From the NCBI RefSeq assembly GCF_004022705.2, contig NZ_RZOY02000003.1, positions 434,001 through 498,000 of the forward strand: a DNA stretch of 64,000 nt. Direction: 5' to 3'. This document shows positions 15,760-24,054 of this stretch, piece by piece (within the stretch, counting starts at the first letter, position 1; every line of letters starts with the position of its first letter). Made by a program: the position numbers and the translations under genes. This DNA is from Mesorhizobium sp. M2D.F.Ca.ET.226.01.1.1 (GTDB taxonomy: Bacteria; Pseudomonadota; Alphaproteobacteria; Rhizobiales; Rhizobiaceae). The notes under the pieces were generated by a model. The model was given only the letters and a program-made list of their open reading frames with translations, was not told the DNA's origin and made no database searches.

Positions 15760-16566
15760 TCAGCCCTCGCCGCTACGCCGGGACCACAGGCCGCGACCGG
15801 GATCGTAGCCGGCCACCGCCGCCAGGAAGAATGCCACGAGACAGGCGACAACAACGAGCATGGAAACCATGTCGAACCGCAGGTAGAGCGCAAAGCGGAT
15901 CAACTCGACCGCCGAGCTGAATGGATTCCAGGCGGCGATCGTCGCCAGCACCCGGCCGGCTTCAGCGAGGCGCCAGATCGGATAGAGCGCTGTCGAGGCG
16001 AAGAACATCGGGAAGATGACGAAATTCATCACGCCGGCGAAGTTTTCCATCTGAGTGGACATCGAGGAGACCAACAGACCGAACGCGCCGAGCATCAAGC
16101 CCGACAGCACGAGCGCCGGGAACACGGCGACATAGCCCAGGGCCGGCGGCCGCACGTCCCAGAAGCGCGCCACGAAAAGAAACAGATAGACGAGCGGCAG
16201 GCCGACAACCACGCTGGCCAGCAGGCGAGCGGCAAGCAGATACCAACGCGGCAGCGGAGCCGTCAGCAACAGGCGCATGCTGCCCATCTCGCGATCATAA
16301 ACCATGGCCAACGAGCTCGCCATGGCATGAAACAGCAGCATCATGGCCGCCAGTCCAGGCACCACATAGACCTCGTAGAGAACATAGGTCTGGTAAGGCG
16401 GCGTGATCGACAGGCCGAGAACGGAGCGGAAGCCGGCCGCGAAAATCGCCAGCCAGACCAGCGGCCTCACCATTGCGGAGAAGAGGCGCGCGCGCTGCCG
16501 GAGCGAGCGCATCATTTCCCGCCGCAAGATGCCGTCGAGCGCCCTTAACGCGTGACGCACCTTCAT
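15760..16566 (-). CDS. ABC-2 type permease of the PQQ-associated transporter
   Basis: The 268-residue product has six membrane helices and ABC-2 permease features (REMMRSLRQRARLF at the N-terminus, YDREMGSMRLLLTAPLP loop). It overlaps the ATPase gene by 4 bases. Together with the ATPase, the beta-propeller protein and the binding protein it forms the four-gene set known as the PQQ-dependent-catabolism-associated ABC system, usually adjacent to PQQ alcohol dehydrogenases. The transported molecule is not established. Confidence 0.85.
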   Translation of the reverse strand: MKVRHALRALDGILRREMMRSLRQRARLFSAMVRPLVWLAIFAAGFRSVLGLSITPPYQTYVLYEVYVVPGLAAMMLLFHAMASSLAMVYDREMGSMRLLLTAPLPRWYLLAARLLASVVVGLPLVYLFLFVARFWDVRPPALGYVAVFPALVLSGLMLGAFGLLVSSMSTQMENFAGVMNFVIFPMFFASTALYPIWRLAEAGRVLATIAAWNPFSSAVELIRFALYLRFDMVSMLVVVACLVAFFLAAVAGYDPGRGLWSRRSGEG

Positions 16567-17288
16567 GGCGACCCCGTCAGCAAGGCGAATGCTTCAGCGA
16601 TGCTCCCTGCGCTGACCTCGGGCGCTATGCGATCCGCACGGCCAGCCCAGCATACCCTCCCCCGATCCAGCACCACGACATCATCGTCGGCCGCCACCTC
16701 TTCAAGAAAATGCGTCGCCCACAGCACGGCAATGCCACGCTCGCGGCAAAGCGCCCTTACATGGCGCCCGAGCGCGCGACGTCCCGGCACATCCAGCCCG
16801 GTGGTCGGCTCGTCGAGCAGCAGCAGACGCGGGCCGTGCATCAGCGCCCGCGCAATCTCCACACGCCGGCGCTGGCCGCCGGATAGCGCTCGGGTCCGAT
16901 CATGGATCCGGTCCAGCACTTCGAGGCGGCTCAATTCCTCCCGTGAGCGCGCCTTGCTCAGTTCCGTCGGAAGTCCGTGCAGCGCGGCGTGGTAGCGCAG
17001 GTTCTCGCCCGCCGTCAGATCGAGATCGAGCGTCGGCAACTGGAAGACGACGCCCATTTGCGCGAGCGCGGCGGAGGGGTTCGCCTGCATCGCCATATCG
17101 AAGACGCGCACCAGCCCGGTGCGCGCGTAATAGAGACCGGTCACCAGCGAGAACAACGTCGTCTTACCGGCGCCGTTACGGCCAAGCAGGATACACATTC
17201 TGCCTTCAGCGACAGTGAACGAGACATTCTGGAGAACCTGCCGGTTTCCGAAACTGTGGCTCAGATTCTCGACGGCCAGGGCGTTCAT
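16563..17288 (-). CDS. ABC transporter ATPase, PQQ-catabolism-associated
   Basis: The start at 17288 overlaps the propeller gene stop (ATGA) and gives 241 residues. The Walker A box is GRNGAGKT at 36-43, the Q-loop Gln is at 83, the signature LSGGQ at 135-139, Walker B LLLLDE at 155-160 and the switch His at 193. All catalytic residues are present. It energises the adjacent ABC-2 permease at the cytoplasmic face. Confidence 0.9.
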   Translation of the reverse strand: MNALAVENLSHSFGNRQVLQNVSFTVAEGRMCILLGRNGAGKTTLFSLVTGLYYARTGLVRVFDMAMQANPSAALAQMGVVFQLPTLDLDLTAGENLRYHAALHGLPTELSKARSREELSRLEVLDRIHDRTRALSGGQRRRVEIARALMHGPRLLLLDEPTTGLDVPGRRALGRHVRALCRERGIAVLWATHFLEEVAADDDVVVLDRGRVCWAGRADRIAPEVSAGSIAEAFALLTGSP

Positions 17289-18244
17289 GGGCCAATCACG
17301 ACGCCCCATGGACCGCGCCCCCCCGGCAGCGATTTCACGACCTCCTGGTTCTCCAGGTCGATGAAGGAGATGTCGCCGGAGTTGCCGTTGGCGCTGATCA
17401 GTTGCTTCTGGTCGTCAGAGAGCGCGACATGCCAGGGTCGCTGGCCGACGAGATAGAGGCGCCTGACCGTGAATGTCTTCGTGTCGACCTCGGCAATCCT
17501 GTTGGCCGGGCCGAGCGCGACATAGGCAGTCGCGCCATCGCGTGACATCTCGATGCCGACCGCTTGCACGCCCTCACGCCGAATCCCCGGCACCTCGAAC
17601 TCGGTCTTACCCGTTTGAGCGCGTGTCGCTGTGTCGAAGACCGTGACGGAGCCTCGGATTTCGGACGACACCCATAATTGCTTGCCATCCACCGAGAAAG
17701 CCGCAGCGCGCGGGCGCGTGTCGACGAGCAGATTGTCGATGAGTTCGAGCGTAGCGGCGTCGATGAGATGAATCATGCTCGTCGTCTCCGACGTGCAGGC
17801 GACGGTTCGGCCATCGCCGCTGACCGCCATGCCTTCCGGCTCGACGCCGACATCGACTGTGCCGATGATTTTGGCGCCAGCTATATCCACCACCGAGACC
17901 TGGTTGTCGTTCTCATTGGCGACGAAGAGCCGCTTGCCGTCCGGGTGCACGACAAAGAATTCCGGATCGGCGCCCGAAGGCAGTTGACCGACGACCTGCC
18001 GCTTGGCGAGATCGACCACGTCGATGCGGTTGTCGTCGCCTTCGGCAACGAAGAGCACCTTCTTGTCGACCGAAAGCGCCATTCCGCGCGGGCGCCGACC
18101 GACATCGATCGCCGCCTGCAGTGTCATGGTCGCACCGTCGACGACCGCAACGGTGTTGTCCTGCTCGTTGGAGACGTAAATCGTCTCGGCCGCCGCGGGA
18201 GGAACAAGGACCAACGCCAGCCCGAGCGCAATCAGAGTTTGCAT
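17285..18244 (-). CDS. Periplasmic beta-propeller protein of the PQQ-associated system
   Basis: The start at 18244 follows a GGAGGAGAG ribosome-binding site and gives 319 residues with a signal peptide (1-19). The open frame upstream of this start lacks export features. The mature part consists of repeated 40-residue YVTN-type blades with the pattern V(A/S)NExDNxVxVVD at regular spacing, making a seven-bladed propeller. This family is a constant partner of PQQ-associated ABC transporters. Its biochemical role is unknown; a sensor or scaffold in the periplasm is possible. Confidence 0.85.
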   Translation of the reverse strand: MQTLIALGLALVLVPPAAAETIYVSNEQDNTVAVVDGATMTLQAAIDVGRRPRGMALSVDKKVLFVAEGDDNRIDVVDLAKRQVVGQLPSGADPEFFVVHPDGKRLFVANENDNQVSVVDIAGAKIIGTVDVGVEPEGMAVSGDGRTVACTSETTSMIHLIDAATLELIDNLLVDTRPRAAAFSVDGKQLWVSSEIRGSVTVFDTATRAQTGKTEFEVPGIRREGVQAVGIEMSRDGATAYVALGPANRIAEVDTKTFTVRRLYLVGQRPWHVALSDDQKQLISANGNSGDISFIDLENQEVVKSLPGGRGPWGVVIGP

Positions 18245-19452
18245 GTGCTCTCCTCCAGGTCGACGCCCAGAGTATCGAGCGGCGTGCGCTGATGCAGAAA
18301 ACCCGGTTGCGGCGAACTGGAAACGAGCAGCCGCGGGCCTGCGATCAGAATGGGCTGGCGCATCTGCCCGTCCCACGGACGGAAACTCAGCCCTTGCCCC
18401 TTGAAGCCGGCGAGCAGGAAATCGTCGCTGCGCAGATACTTTGCGATGGCAGTCGGATCGAGGCTGTGCAGCCGCGTTGCCGCCTCGCCGATGCTTCTGA
18501 CCGCCAGCCAGGCAGCGTAGTCGCTGGGCAGCATCCAGCGTCCGGCCTGCTTGTGAAAGCGGTCCTGGAGTTGCGTGGCGCCCCATTCTTCGTCCACTGC
18601 GGTCCAGCCGGTCGCGACCAGCCCTTGCGTCCCGGCCACCGTCCTCGGCAAGGCGGTGCGCCCTTCGAGATAGGCGCCGAATTCATCGGCTTCATCGGCG
18701 ACGACCAAAACATCGTAGTCGCCGACCTGCGTTGCGGCAGGGATCTCGGTCTGCAGCGTGACATGTCCAGTGTCGACGCGACCGTTGGCGGGCCGGAACG
18801 TCCAAGGTTTGTCGATGGTGATCTGCGCCCCGAAACGCGTCGCTGCCCGCCGAAAGGCCGCCGCCATGGCCAGGTCGCCGGGATGCGGACCAGTCAGCAG
18901 GAACCAGTGCTGCCAGCCTTTCCAGACCAGGTATTGCGCCAGGGCGTCGGCCAGCATGGCGCGGCTCGGAATGGTGTGCAGAACGTTTCTTCGGCAGTCC
19001 TCCTGACGCAGGCCGTCATCGGGGTCGCGGCTGTTGAAGAGCGTCATCTGCTCGGCACCAGGCGCTGCGCTCGCCTGCAGCAATTGCGCGGCATCGAGAT
19101 CGGCAACGACGAAGCTGATGCCGGCGGCTGCGAATGCGTTGACAGCTTCGGCAGGTGCTTCGCCCGGCCTTAGAACCCTTTCTTGCAGACGAAATTGCTG
19201 GCCGAGAAAGCGGCCCGTGCCGGCGTCGTCAGCGATCCCCAGCCTGGCGCCCTGCAGGCCATCATCGGTCACGGCCTCGTCCAACGGCCCCAGGGGTAGA
19301 GGCAGTTTGCGCTGTTCGCCGAGATAGCCGATCACCATCGTCTGCGGCTCGGCAAGCGCGGGGAAGGCGATGGCGAGCAGACCGACAAACGCCAACGCCA
19401 GCCGCATCAGGCTCAGGTCGAGCAAGCCAAGTTGGATGTTCGAAATCGCCAC
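18232..19452 (-). CDS. Periplasmic binding protein of the PQQ-associated ABC system
   Basis: GTG start at 19452 after GGAGTT. An internal ATG at 19407 would begin directly with the signal peptide (MRLALAFVGLLAIAFPALA). The 406-residue product has the two-lobed branched-amino-acid-receptor fold pattern (MVIGYLGEQR, then a GARLGIADD helix), and its 3' end overlaps the propeller gene by 13 bases. The family is the solute-binding component of PQQ-linked ABC transporters. It is first in a four-gene operon convergent with the oxidase operon. No EcfG-type promoter was found upstream. Confidence 0.83.
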   Translation of the reverse strand: MAISNIQLGLLDLSLMRLALAFVGLLAIAFPALAEPQTMVIGYLGEQRKLPLPLGPLDEAVTDDGLQGARLGIADDAGTGRFLGQQFRLQERVLRPGEAPAEAVNAFAAAGISFVVADLDAAQLLQASAAPGAEQMTLFNSRDPDDGLRQEDCRRNVLHTIPSRAMLADALAQYLVWKGWQHWFLLTGPHPGDLAMAAAFRRAATRFGAQITIDKPWTFRPANGRVDTGHVTLQTEIPAATQVGDYDVLVVADEADEFGAYLEGRTALPRTVAGTQGLVATGWTAVDEEWGATQLQDRFHKQAGRWMLPSDYAAWLAVRSIGEAATRLHSLDPTAIAKYLRSDDFLLAGFKGQGLSFRPWDGQMRQPILIAGPRLLVSSSPQPGFLHQRTPLDTLGVDLEESTCKL

Positions 19453-19540
19453 GGGAACTCCAGGACCGCAGCGACCTAATGATTTTCAGCAAGGAATGTT
19501 CCTGGACTCGTGGAACCTCCGATTGTTCCTGCTTCCAAAG

Positions 19541-20050
19541 TCAGCGTTTCGCGCTGTCGCTGTCTGTATCCGCCCGCGCCAGGAACTGTTCCGTGACCTG
19601 CGGTAGGTTGCTCTTCAACCACTCGGCCATTGCTTCCTCCTCACGCAGGTTCTGTTCGCACACGCGGGAAATCTCGGCCTCGCCTGCGGCATTGGCCGCG
19701 GCGATGAGGATCGTGTAGGAGGCGATTTCCATATGTTCGAAAGTGTAGCTCGCCAGCGAGCCCTTCATGACTTCGTCGCCGGCAAACACACCGCTGATCG
19801 ATTGCGCCGTGGCGGTCAGCTTGCCGCCGGCATCCTTCAGCATGGACGATCCTTCGTCGAGGCCGTCCAGGCACCGCTTCAGCCGCCTTGCCTGCTCTTT
19901 CGTCTCTTCCAGATGAGTGCGAATTCGCTCACTGAGCTGAGGGTAACTCTCAATCCGGCTCAATTGTCCCGACAGCATTGTCTCTGCCTGCTCCTCCATG
20001 GCGTGAGCGTCCCTCAACCATTGGACAAGCCATTCGCGCGATTCAGCCAT
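19541..20050 (-). CDS. Ferritin-like DUF892 (YciE/YciF) stress protein
   Basis: The 169-residue product is all-helical, with paired Glu/His motifs: LRDAHAMEEQAE near residue 13, HLEETKEQARRL at 46, FEHMEIASY at 104 and NLREEEAMAEWL at 134. These match the di-metal four-helix bundle of DUF892. Related YciF proteins are induced by stress and have ferritin-like folds with unproven activity. Directly upstream is an EcfG-type promoter. A second DUF892 gene lies at 27812. Confidence 0.85.
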   Translation of the reverse strand: MAESREWLVQWLRDAHAMEEQAETMLSGQLSRIESYPQLSERIRTHLEETKEQARRLKRCLDGLDEGSSMLKDAGGKLTATAQSISGVFAGDEVMKGSLASYTFEHMEIASYTILIAAANAAGEAEISRVCEQNLREEEAMAEWLKSNLPQVTEQFLARADTDSDSAKR

Positions 20051-20080
20051 TTAATGTCTCCGTCGATCTGACGCCGCCCG

Positions 20081-20105
20081 AACCGCCGGCGGCGTGCATT
20101 GTTCC
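20081..20105 (-). promoter_or_regulatory. EcfG-type promoter of the DUF892 gene
   Basis: GGAAC-N16-GGTT, exact match, 30 bases before the start at 20050. Confidence 0.8.
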
Positions 20106-20122
20106 TTGAACGTGAGTTCCGA

Positions 20123-20989
20123 TTACGATTTCCGCGAGGAGAACGGATCGGAATCGGAGAGCTTCTGGCGCACCGACTCGTCGGTCTTGTCGGCCGTGGC
20201 TTTGACGACATCGCTAACCTTATCGGCCAGCGTCCCTTCGCCCGACGCCTGCCGCCCGGCCTCGTCGCTCGCGGTCTGGTAGGCTTCGGCCGCGACCTGC
20301 TTTGCGGCGTCGAGGCCTTCTTTCAAAGTCTCTTCGGCGCTTTCCCGAAGTCTCTCGCGATAGGCACCCAATCGCTCATCCTCGACTTCCGTGTGAGGCA
20401 GCATGGCGCCGATCGCAGCTCCGATGGCGAGGCCGACAGCCGCCGCAGCGAGAGGCTGGTCCTGAAGCAGATTGTGCGCGGACCGGCCGGCGCTTGTCGC
20501 CATATCGGCCGTGGCTGCCGCCGAGCTTGCGAGTGTGTCCACAGCGCTGCTTGCCATGTCCGACACTGTACCGGCTGCTTCGCTTGCCATTCCCGAGACA
20601 GTTGCGGTGGCTCCGCTGGCCGCTTCGCCAACAGAGTCGGCCGCATCCGAGACCCTGGAACCCATTCCCGCACCGAATGCTCCGTGATCGAGCCCGGGAC
20701 CGCGCCGCGTCACGCCATCGGCACCAGCCGACGCGGTCGAAGCGCCGCTGCCCAACATCAGCCAGGCCAGGCCCGCGCCGATCACGGTCAGGGGCAACGG
20801 ATTGTCCCGAACCTGGACCTTCAGGTTGTGGAGCATGTCGGAGCCTGTGCCATTCCTGAAAAGCCCCGTGAACTCGTCGAAGAGCTGGCCGGGGGTCATC
20901 TTGTCGCGAATGGAGTCGGCGGTCGCCACCACTCTTGCGCGCGTGGCTTCCGCCTCGCGTTCGAGCTCGGCTGCGGATTTGTCTGTCAT
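20123..20989 (-). CDS. DUF3618 membrane-associated stress protein
   Basis: The 288-residue product starts with the DUF3618 pattern (AELEREAEATRARVVATADSI, then DKMTPGQLFDE) and a hydrophobic helix at about residues 65-85. A long Ala/Ser/Gly-rich amphipathic region follows (about 100-190). A second hydrophobic glycine-zipper segment (GLAIGAAIGAML) and a charged helical tail complete it. It overlaps the upstream holin-like gene by 4 bases. The DUF3618/holin-X pair is common in rhizobial stress operons. A role in envelope integrity is inferred, not shown. Confidence 0.8.
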   Translation of the reverse strand: MTDKSAAELEREAEATRARVVATADSIRDKMTPGQLFDEFTGLFRNGTGSDMLHNLKVQVRDNPLPLTVIGAGLAWLMLGSGASTASAGADGVTRRGPGLDHGAFGAGMGSRVSDAADSVGEAASGATATVSGMASEAAGTVSDMASSAVDTLASSAAATADMATSAGRSAHNLLQDQPLAAAAVGLAIGAAIGAMLPHTEVEDERLGAYRERLRESAEETLKEGLDAAKQVAAEAYQTASDEAGRQASGEGTLADKVSDVVKATADKTDESVRQKLSDSDPFSSRKS

Positions 20990-21378
20990 CGCGCTTGTTC
21001 CTTGATCACGTTCACGTCACGCTTGAGCTGCTCCTGTGTGCGGTCCGGCGCGAGCTCAGCCGGCGCCATGCTTGCCATGCCCGTCCGCAACAGGATCACG
21101 CCCAGAACGGCAACCACTACGCCGACGAGCAAGGCGGACCACCCGGCGCCCAGGCCAAGCCGAGCCAGGGCGATGACAAGCGCCTGCAGCAACACCAAAA
21201 GCGCGGCGAGCAGGCATACCGCGCCGCCCAGCACCTCGACGGCGCCTGCGCCGGCCTTGGTCGCGCTCTCCGAGATTTCCGCCCTTAGGAGCCTGGCCTC
21301 CGTTTGAACGAGCCTGCTTACCTGTTGCGCCAGATCGGCGACCAATGTGCCGAGACTTGGATTATCCTGGGTGCTCAT
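20986..21378 (-). CDS. Holin-X/DUF1469-like (phage holin superfamily) membrane protein
   Basis: The 130-residue product begins SLGTLVADLAQQVSRLVQTE, the usual amphipathic helix before two membrane spans at about 46-70 and 77-98. This is the arrangement of the actinobacterial holin-X/DUF1469 family. These are chromosomal membrane proteins, not phage lysis genes; nothing else here is phage-like. It overlaps both neighbours by ATGA, so the three genes 21980 to 20123 are one translationally coupled unit. Confidence 0.8.
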   Translation of the reverse strand: MSTQDNPSLGTLVADLAQQVSRLVQTEARLLRAEISESATKAGAGAVEVLGGAVCLLAALLVLLQALVIALARLGLGAGWSALLVGVVVAVLGVILLRTGMASMAPAELAPDRTQEQLKRDVNVIKEQAR

Positions 21379-21980
21379 TTCTTCAACTCCGCTGCCTTCC
21401 CTGGCATGCCGCCGTCGGAACCCCAGTTGGCTGGAGATTTATCCCGGCCGGCGCTCGTTTCCGTGCCGGTTTGGCTGGGATATCCAGGCGTGGCCGCGCC
21501 CTGCGTCGTGCCGCGCGGCGAAGCCTTGATGAATCGGCCAAGCGCAAGCCCCGCCAGAACCGAACCGGCAAGGAGCGTTCCAGGATTCTGACGGCCAAAA
21601 GACTGGACGTCTTCGAGCACCTGCCCGAACGGCTTTTCCTTCAACGAGGAGGACAGCCTTTCCAGCCCGCTCGCCGCCTCCTGCATGAATTGCGAGGCCG
21701 CGCTCTGATCGCTCTCGGCCAGGTGATCGCTCGCGGCGCGCAGGGCGCCGCCGAAAGCAGACAGGCTCGATCCGATATCGCGCTGCGTCTGCTCGGCTTT
21801 TTCCGTGGCGGCCTGCTGGGCTTCGGCCGCATATGCCCCAGCCCTGCGGGCGACCTCGTCGCGGGCATCGTGGAGCGCTTCGCCGGCCCTTTGCGTTTCT
21901 TCCTGGATCCTGTCGGAAACTTCGTCCTTTGCCCTAGCAAAGTCGGCGGGCTCGCGGCCCCGATCGTTCTCGCGCTGCAT
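21375..21980 (-). CDS. Coiled-coil/glycine-zipper stress protein of the DUF3618 operon
   Basis: The start at 21980 follows AGGAGGC and gives 201 residues. The longer frame to 22121 would run over the 24-aa gene upstream. Residues 8-120 are strongly charged and helical (EVSDRIQEETQRAGEALHD), with coiled-coil periodicity. A short hydrophobic segment GTLLAGSVLAGLALGRF lies near residue 150. The tail is low-complexity, rich in Gly, Thr and Ser. The build resembles LEA-like or ElaB-like membrane-associated stress proteins. No exact family is claimed. Confidence 0.7.
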   Translation of the reverse strand: MQRENDRGREPADFARAKDEVSDRIQEETQRAGEALHDARDEVARRAGAYAAEAQQAATEKAEQTQRDIGSSLSAFGGALRAASDHLAESDQSAASQFMQEAASGLERLSSSLKEKPFGQVLEDVQSFGRQNPGTLLAGSVLAGLALGRFIKASPRGTTQGAATPGYPSQTGTETSAGRDKSPANWGSDGGMPGKAAELKK

Positions 21981-21988
21981 GGTGCCTC

Positions 21989-22063
21989 CTAGTGAAAACC
22001 GAGGAAGGAAAGCACCGCGAGCACGACGACGATCAGGCCGATGAGATAGATAACACTGTTCAT
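21989..22063 (-). CDS. 24-aa single-span membrane micropeptide
   Basis: The ATG at 22063 is preceded by GGAGGAGG and by an EcfG-type promoter 26 bases upstream. The product MNSVIYLIGLIVVVLAVLSF plus a GFH tail is almost entirely one membrane helix. It is the first gene of the DUF3618/holin-X operon, 8 bases before the next start. Similar single-helix peptides are frequent in rhizobia next to stress genes. Function unknown. Confidence 0.75.
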   Translation of the reverse strand: MNSVIYLIGLIVVVLAVLSFLGFH

Positions 22064-22089
22064 GGCGCAGCCTCCTCCATGCCAGTCCC

Positions 22090-22114
22090 AACTTCGCGCA
22101 GGCTGCTATGTTCC
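22090..22114 (-). promoter_or_regulatory. EcfG-type promoter of the 24-aa/DUF3618 operon
   Basis: GGAAC-N16-AGTT, exact match, 26 bases before the ATG at 22063. Confidence 0.8.
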
Positions 22115-22142
22115 CCCGCACGGGCAGCTTTTTAGCAAATCG

Positions 22143-22472
22143 TCATTTACCCTCGGGCTGCGCCTTGAAAGCGGCAAGCTCCTCGTCGGGGCAGAGCAGT
22201 CTGGGGCGGGTCGGATCTGAAATATCGAGCTTGTTCCAGGGAATGCGATAAAGGCCTTCACGGCGCCGCAACGCGAAGAAATCGAGCAGCGCCGTGCCGA
22301 TGGTTGAGGCGGACAAGCGCTCGAACGCAGCGAAGATCCCGACATGGAATTCGGTAACGACAAGGTCGCTGCCGTCCCGCTCGGCGATGATTTCCTCGAT
22401 ATAGCCGATGCTCCTGCCGTGCTCGGAGAACACGCGCCTGCCGGCAAGGTGATCGAGGTGCACGGTCGCCAT
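22143..22472 (-). CDS. PRC-barrel-like small protein, second copy
   Basis: The start at 22472 gives 109 residues and sits 2 bases after the upstream stop. The N-terminal half (HLDHLAGRRVFSEHGRSIGYIEEI) has the strand-turn pattern of PRC-barrel domains. The C-terminal half ends in a conserved WNKLDISDPTRPRL segment. The partner gene upstream has a WNKVHDIGVDI segment, so the two may be related halves. It is last in the lipoprotein-Nramp-PRC-PRC operon. A role in sensing or regulating the transporter is a guess from context. Confidence 0.6.
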   Translation of the reverse strand: MATVHLDHLAGRRVFSEHGRSIGYIEEIIAERDGSDLVVTEFHVGIFAAFERLSASTIGTALLDFFALRRREGLYRIPWNKLDISDPTRPRLLCPDEELAAFKAQPEGK

Positions 22473-22474
22473 GC

Positions 22475-22837
22475 TCACGCTCCCGGGATTCGACCGACCA
22501 CATGTTCGCGCAGCCAGTCCTGCCAGGCGAAGATCCTGGTCCGGCGCACGTCGATGTCGAACTCGATATCGACGCCGATGTCGTGCACCTTGTTCCATGC
22601 GATCCGGTGCGGCCGTGCCTGCCGCCTGCCGCTGAGCCTTGCCGCGAGTTTCGCTGTCCAGCGTGCGGGCGCCGAGCCAAGCCGTCGCGCCAGCGCGATC
22701 GAGCCGAGTTCAACGGCAGTGACCCTGGGAGGCTTGCCGGGGCCGAGCTCGGCGACAATGCTATCCACCTTGCCGATCTTGACCTGCTCGCGATCGACGA
22801 CCTGCTTGTCCAGTATGTCGCGCAGAAGCTGCATCAT
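22475..22837 (-). CDS. PRC-barrel-like protein next to the Nramp-type carrier
   Basis: The 120-residue product overlaps the Nramp gene by 4 bases. Residues 1-50 (LLRDILDKQVVDREQVKIGKVD) have the PRC-barrel pattern of alternating short strands with Gly turns. The middle is Arg/Ala-rich. The C-terminus contains IAWNKVHDIGVDIEFDIDV. PRC-barrel pairs are often encoded beside Mg/Mn Nramp-like carriers in proteobacteria. Partnership is inferred from the overlap. Confidence 0.65.
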   Translation of the reverse strand: MMQLLRDILDKQVVDREQVKIGKVDSIVAELGPGKPPRVTAVELGSIALARRLGSAPARWTAKLAARLSGRRQARPHRIAWNKVHDIGVDIEFDIDVRRTRIFAWQDWLREHVVGRIPGA

Positions 22838-24054
22838 GTGCCTCCGAATATCTGCAGCGGAATGGTCACCACCGCCAGCACGAAGCCGAGCGCGATGACG
22901 AAGATCACGGCCGCGTTCGAAAACACGCCGTTGCGGTGCTGGCCGACATAGCGTTCGTCATTCAGCAGGAAAAGGAACGGCACGACCGTCAGCGGCAGGC
23001 TGGCCGCGGTCAGGGCCATCGAGAAGATGGTGAGCTTCAACGGGTCGAGGCCGAGCGCTATCGGAACGGCGGCGAGGAAGAGCGTCAGCGTGTAGACGAG
23101 GCTGAAGCCAGGATCGTCGCGCGGCTTGAGATCTTCACCCCAGTTCCAGCCGAACCCCTGCGCGAGAAGATACGCCTGCTGCAGAGCCACTTCCAGGGCG
23201 GCGCCGAAGCAGGCGATGGCCAGAGAAGCAACGAAAAGGACGAAACCCCAGAAGCCGAATATCGGGATCAGCATCAGCGGAAGCTGGTTGTAGTCGTCCA
23301 CCTCGTTAACGCCATGAGCGCCCAGCACGAGCGCGGCCACGATCAGAACGCCGACGGAGATCGTGCCACCGAAACTCATGCCGAGACCGGCGATTGCTCG
23401 ATTGGTACCAAGATAGCTCTTGTCCCACTCATCCTCGATCGCGCCCGAGGAATAGAACATGAAAAGGTAGGGCGAGATCGAGGCGCCGAGAATGCTGACG
23501 GTCATAAACCAGTATTTCGCCGTGTCGTGGTGCGGCAGGCTGGGCACGGCGCCGACAGCCACTTCTTTCCATTCAGGCCGAAGCATCACCGCCGCGACGA
23601 CGAAGCAGAGCGTGACGAGGCCGAGCATCGACACCCCTTTCTCGATGAGGCCGAACGTGCCTTTCCACAGCAGCAGCCACGCCAGGAAAGCCACCGGCAA
23701 GGCCCACCACTGGAAGCTGATCCCAGTGGCAAGCTCGGCAGCAATGGCAACACCGCCGATCTCGGCGGAAAGCACCAGGAAGTTGACCAGCAAGACTGCA
23801 AGCAGCGGCCAGATGAACGCATTGAAGCCGAACCGTTCGCGGATGCCGTCGGCGATGGTGTGATGGCTGACCGCAGCGAAGCGACCGGCCATCTCGACCA
23901 GGAAGATGATGCAGATCGTGCCGAGCACGACCGCCCAGATGAGCTGGAAGCCGAACAGCGCGCCGGCCTGTGCTGCCGTCGCCATCGACCCGACCTCCAG
24001 GAATCCGCCGACGCTGGTGACGACACCGAGCGATATCTCCAACAGCTTCTTCAT
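22834..24054 (-). CDS. Nramp-family-like transporter with altered metal-site motifs
   Basis: The 406-residue product has about 11 membrane helices and the overall Nramp pattern. The TM1 position of the canonical DPGN reads E-V-G-S (residues about 20-23, in GGFLEVGSMAT). The TM6 MPH motif reads I-S-P-Y (SISPYLFMF). In Nramp proteins DPGN and MPH bind the transition metal, so the ion, or even transport, may differ here. Subfamilies with altered motifs, including magnesium and aluminium carriers, are known. It lies between a lipoprotein gene and two PRC-barrel genes, all overlapping. Confidence 0.75.
   Translation of the reverse strand: MKKLLEISLGVVTSVGGFLEVGSMATAAQAGALFGFQLIWAVVLGTICIIFLVEMAGRFAAVSHHTIADGIRERFGFNAFIWPLLAVLLVNFLVLSAEIGGVAIAAELATGISFQWWALPVAFLAWLLLWKGTFGLIEKGVSMLGLVTLCFVVAAVMLRPEWKEVAVGAVPSLPHHDTAKYWFMTVSILGASISPYLFMFYSSGAIEDEWDKSYLGTNRAIAGLGMSFGGTISVGVLIVAALVLGAHGVNEVDDYNQLPLMLIPIFGFWGFVLFVASLAIACFGAALEVALQQAYLLAQGFGWNWGEDLKPRDDPGFSLVYTLTLFLAAVPIALGLDPLKLTIFSMALTAASLPLTVVPFLFLLNDERYVGQHRNGVFSNAAVIFVIALGFVLAVVTIPLQIFGGT

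Noticed and set aside
20986..21378. Holin-like gene as a sign of prophage
   Set aside because: No other phage genes nearby. The holin-X/DUF1469 family is chromosomal and sits in a stress operon.
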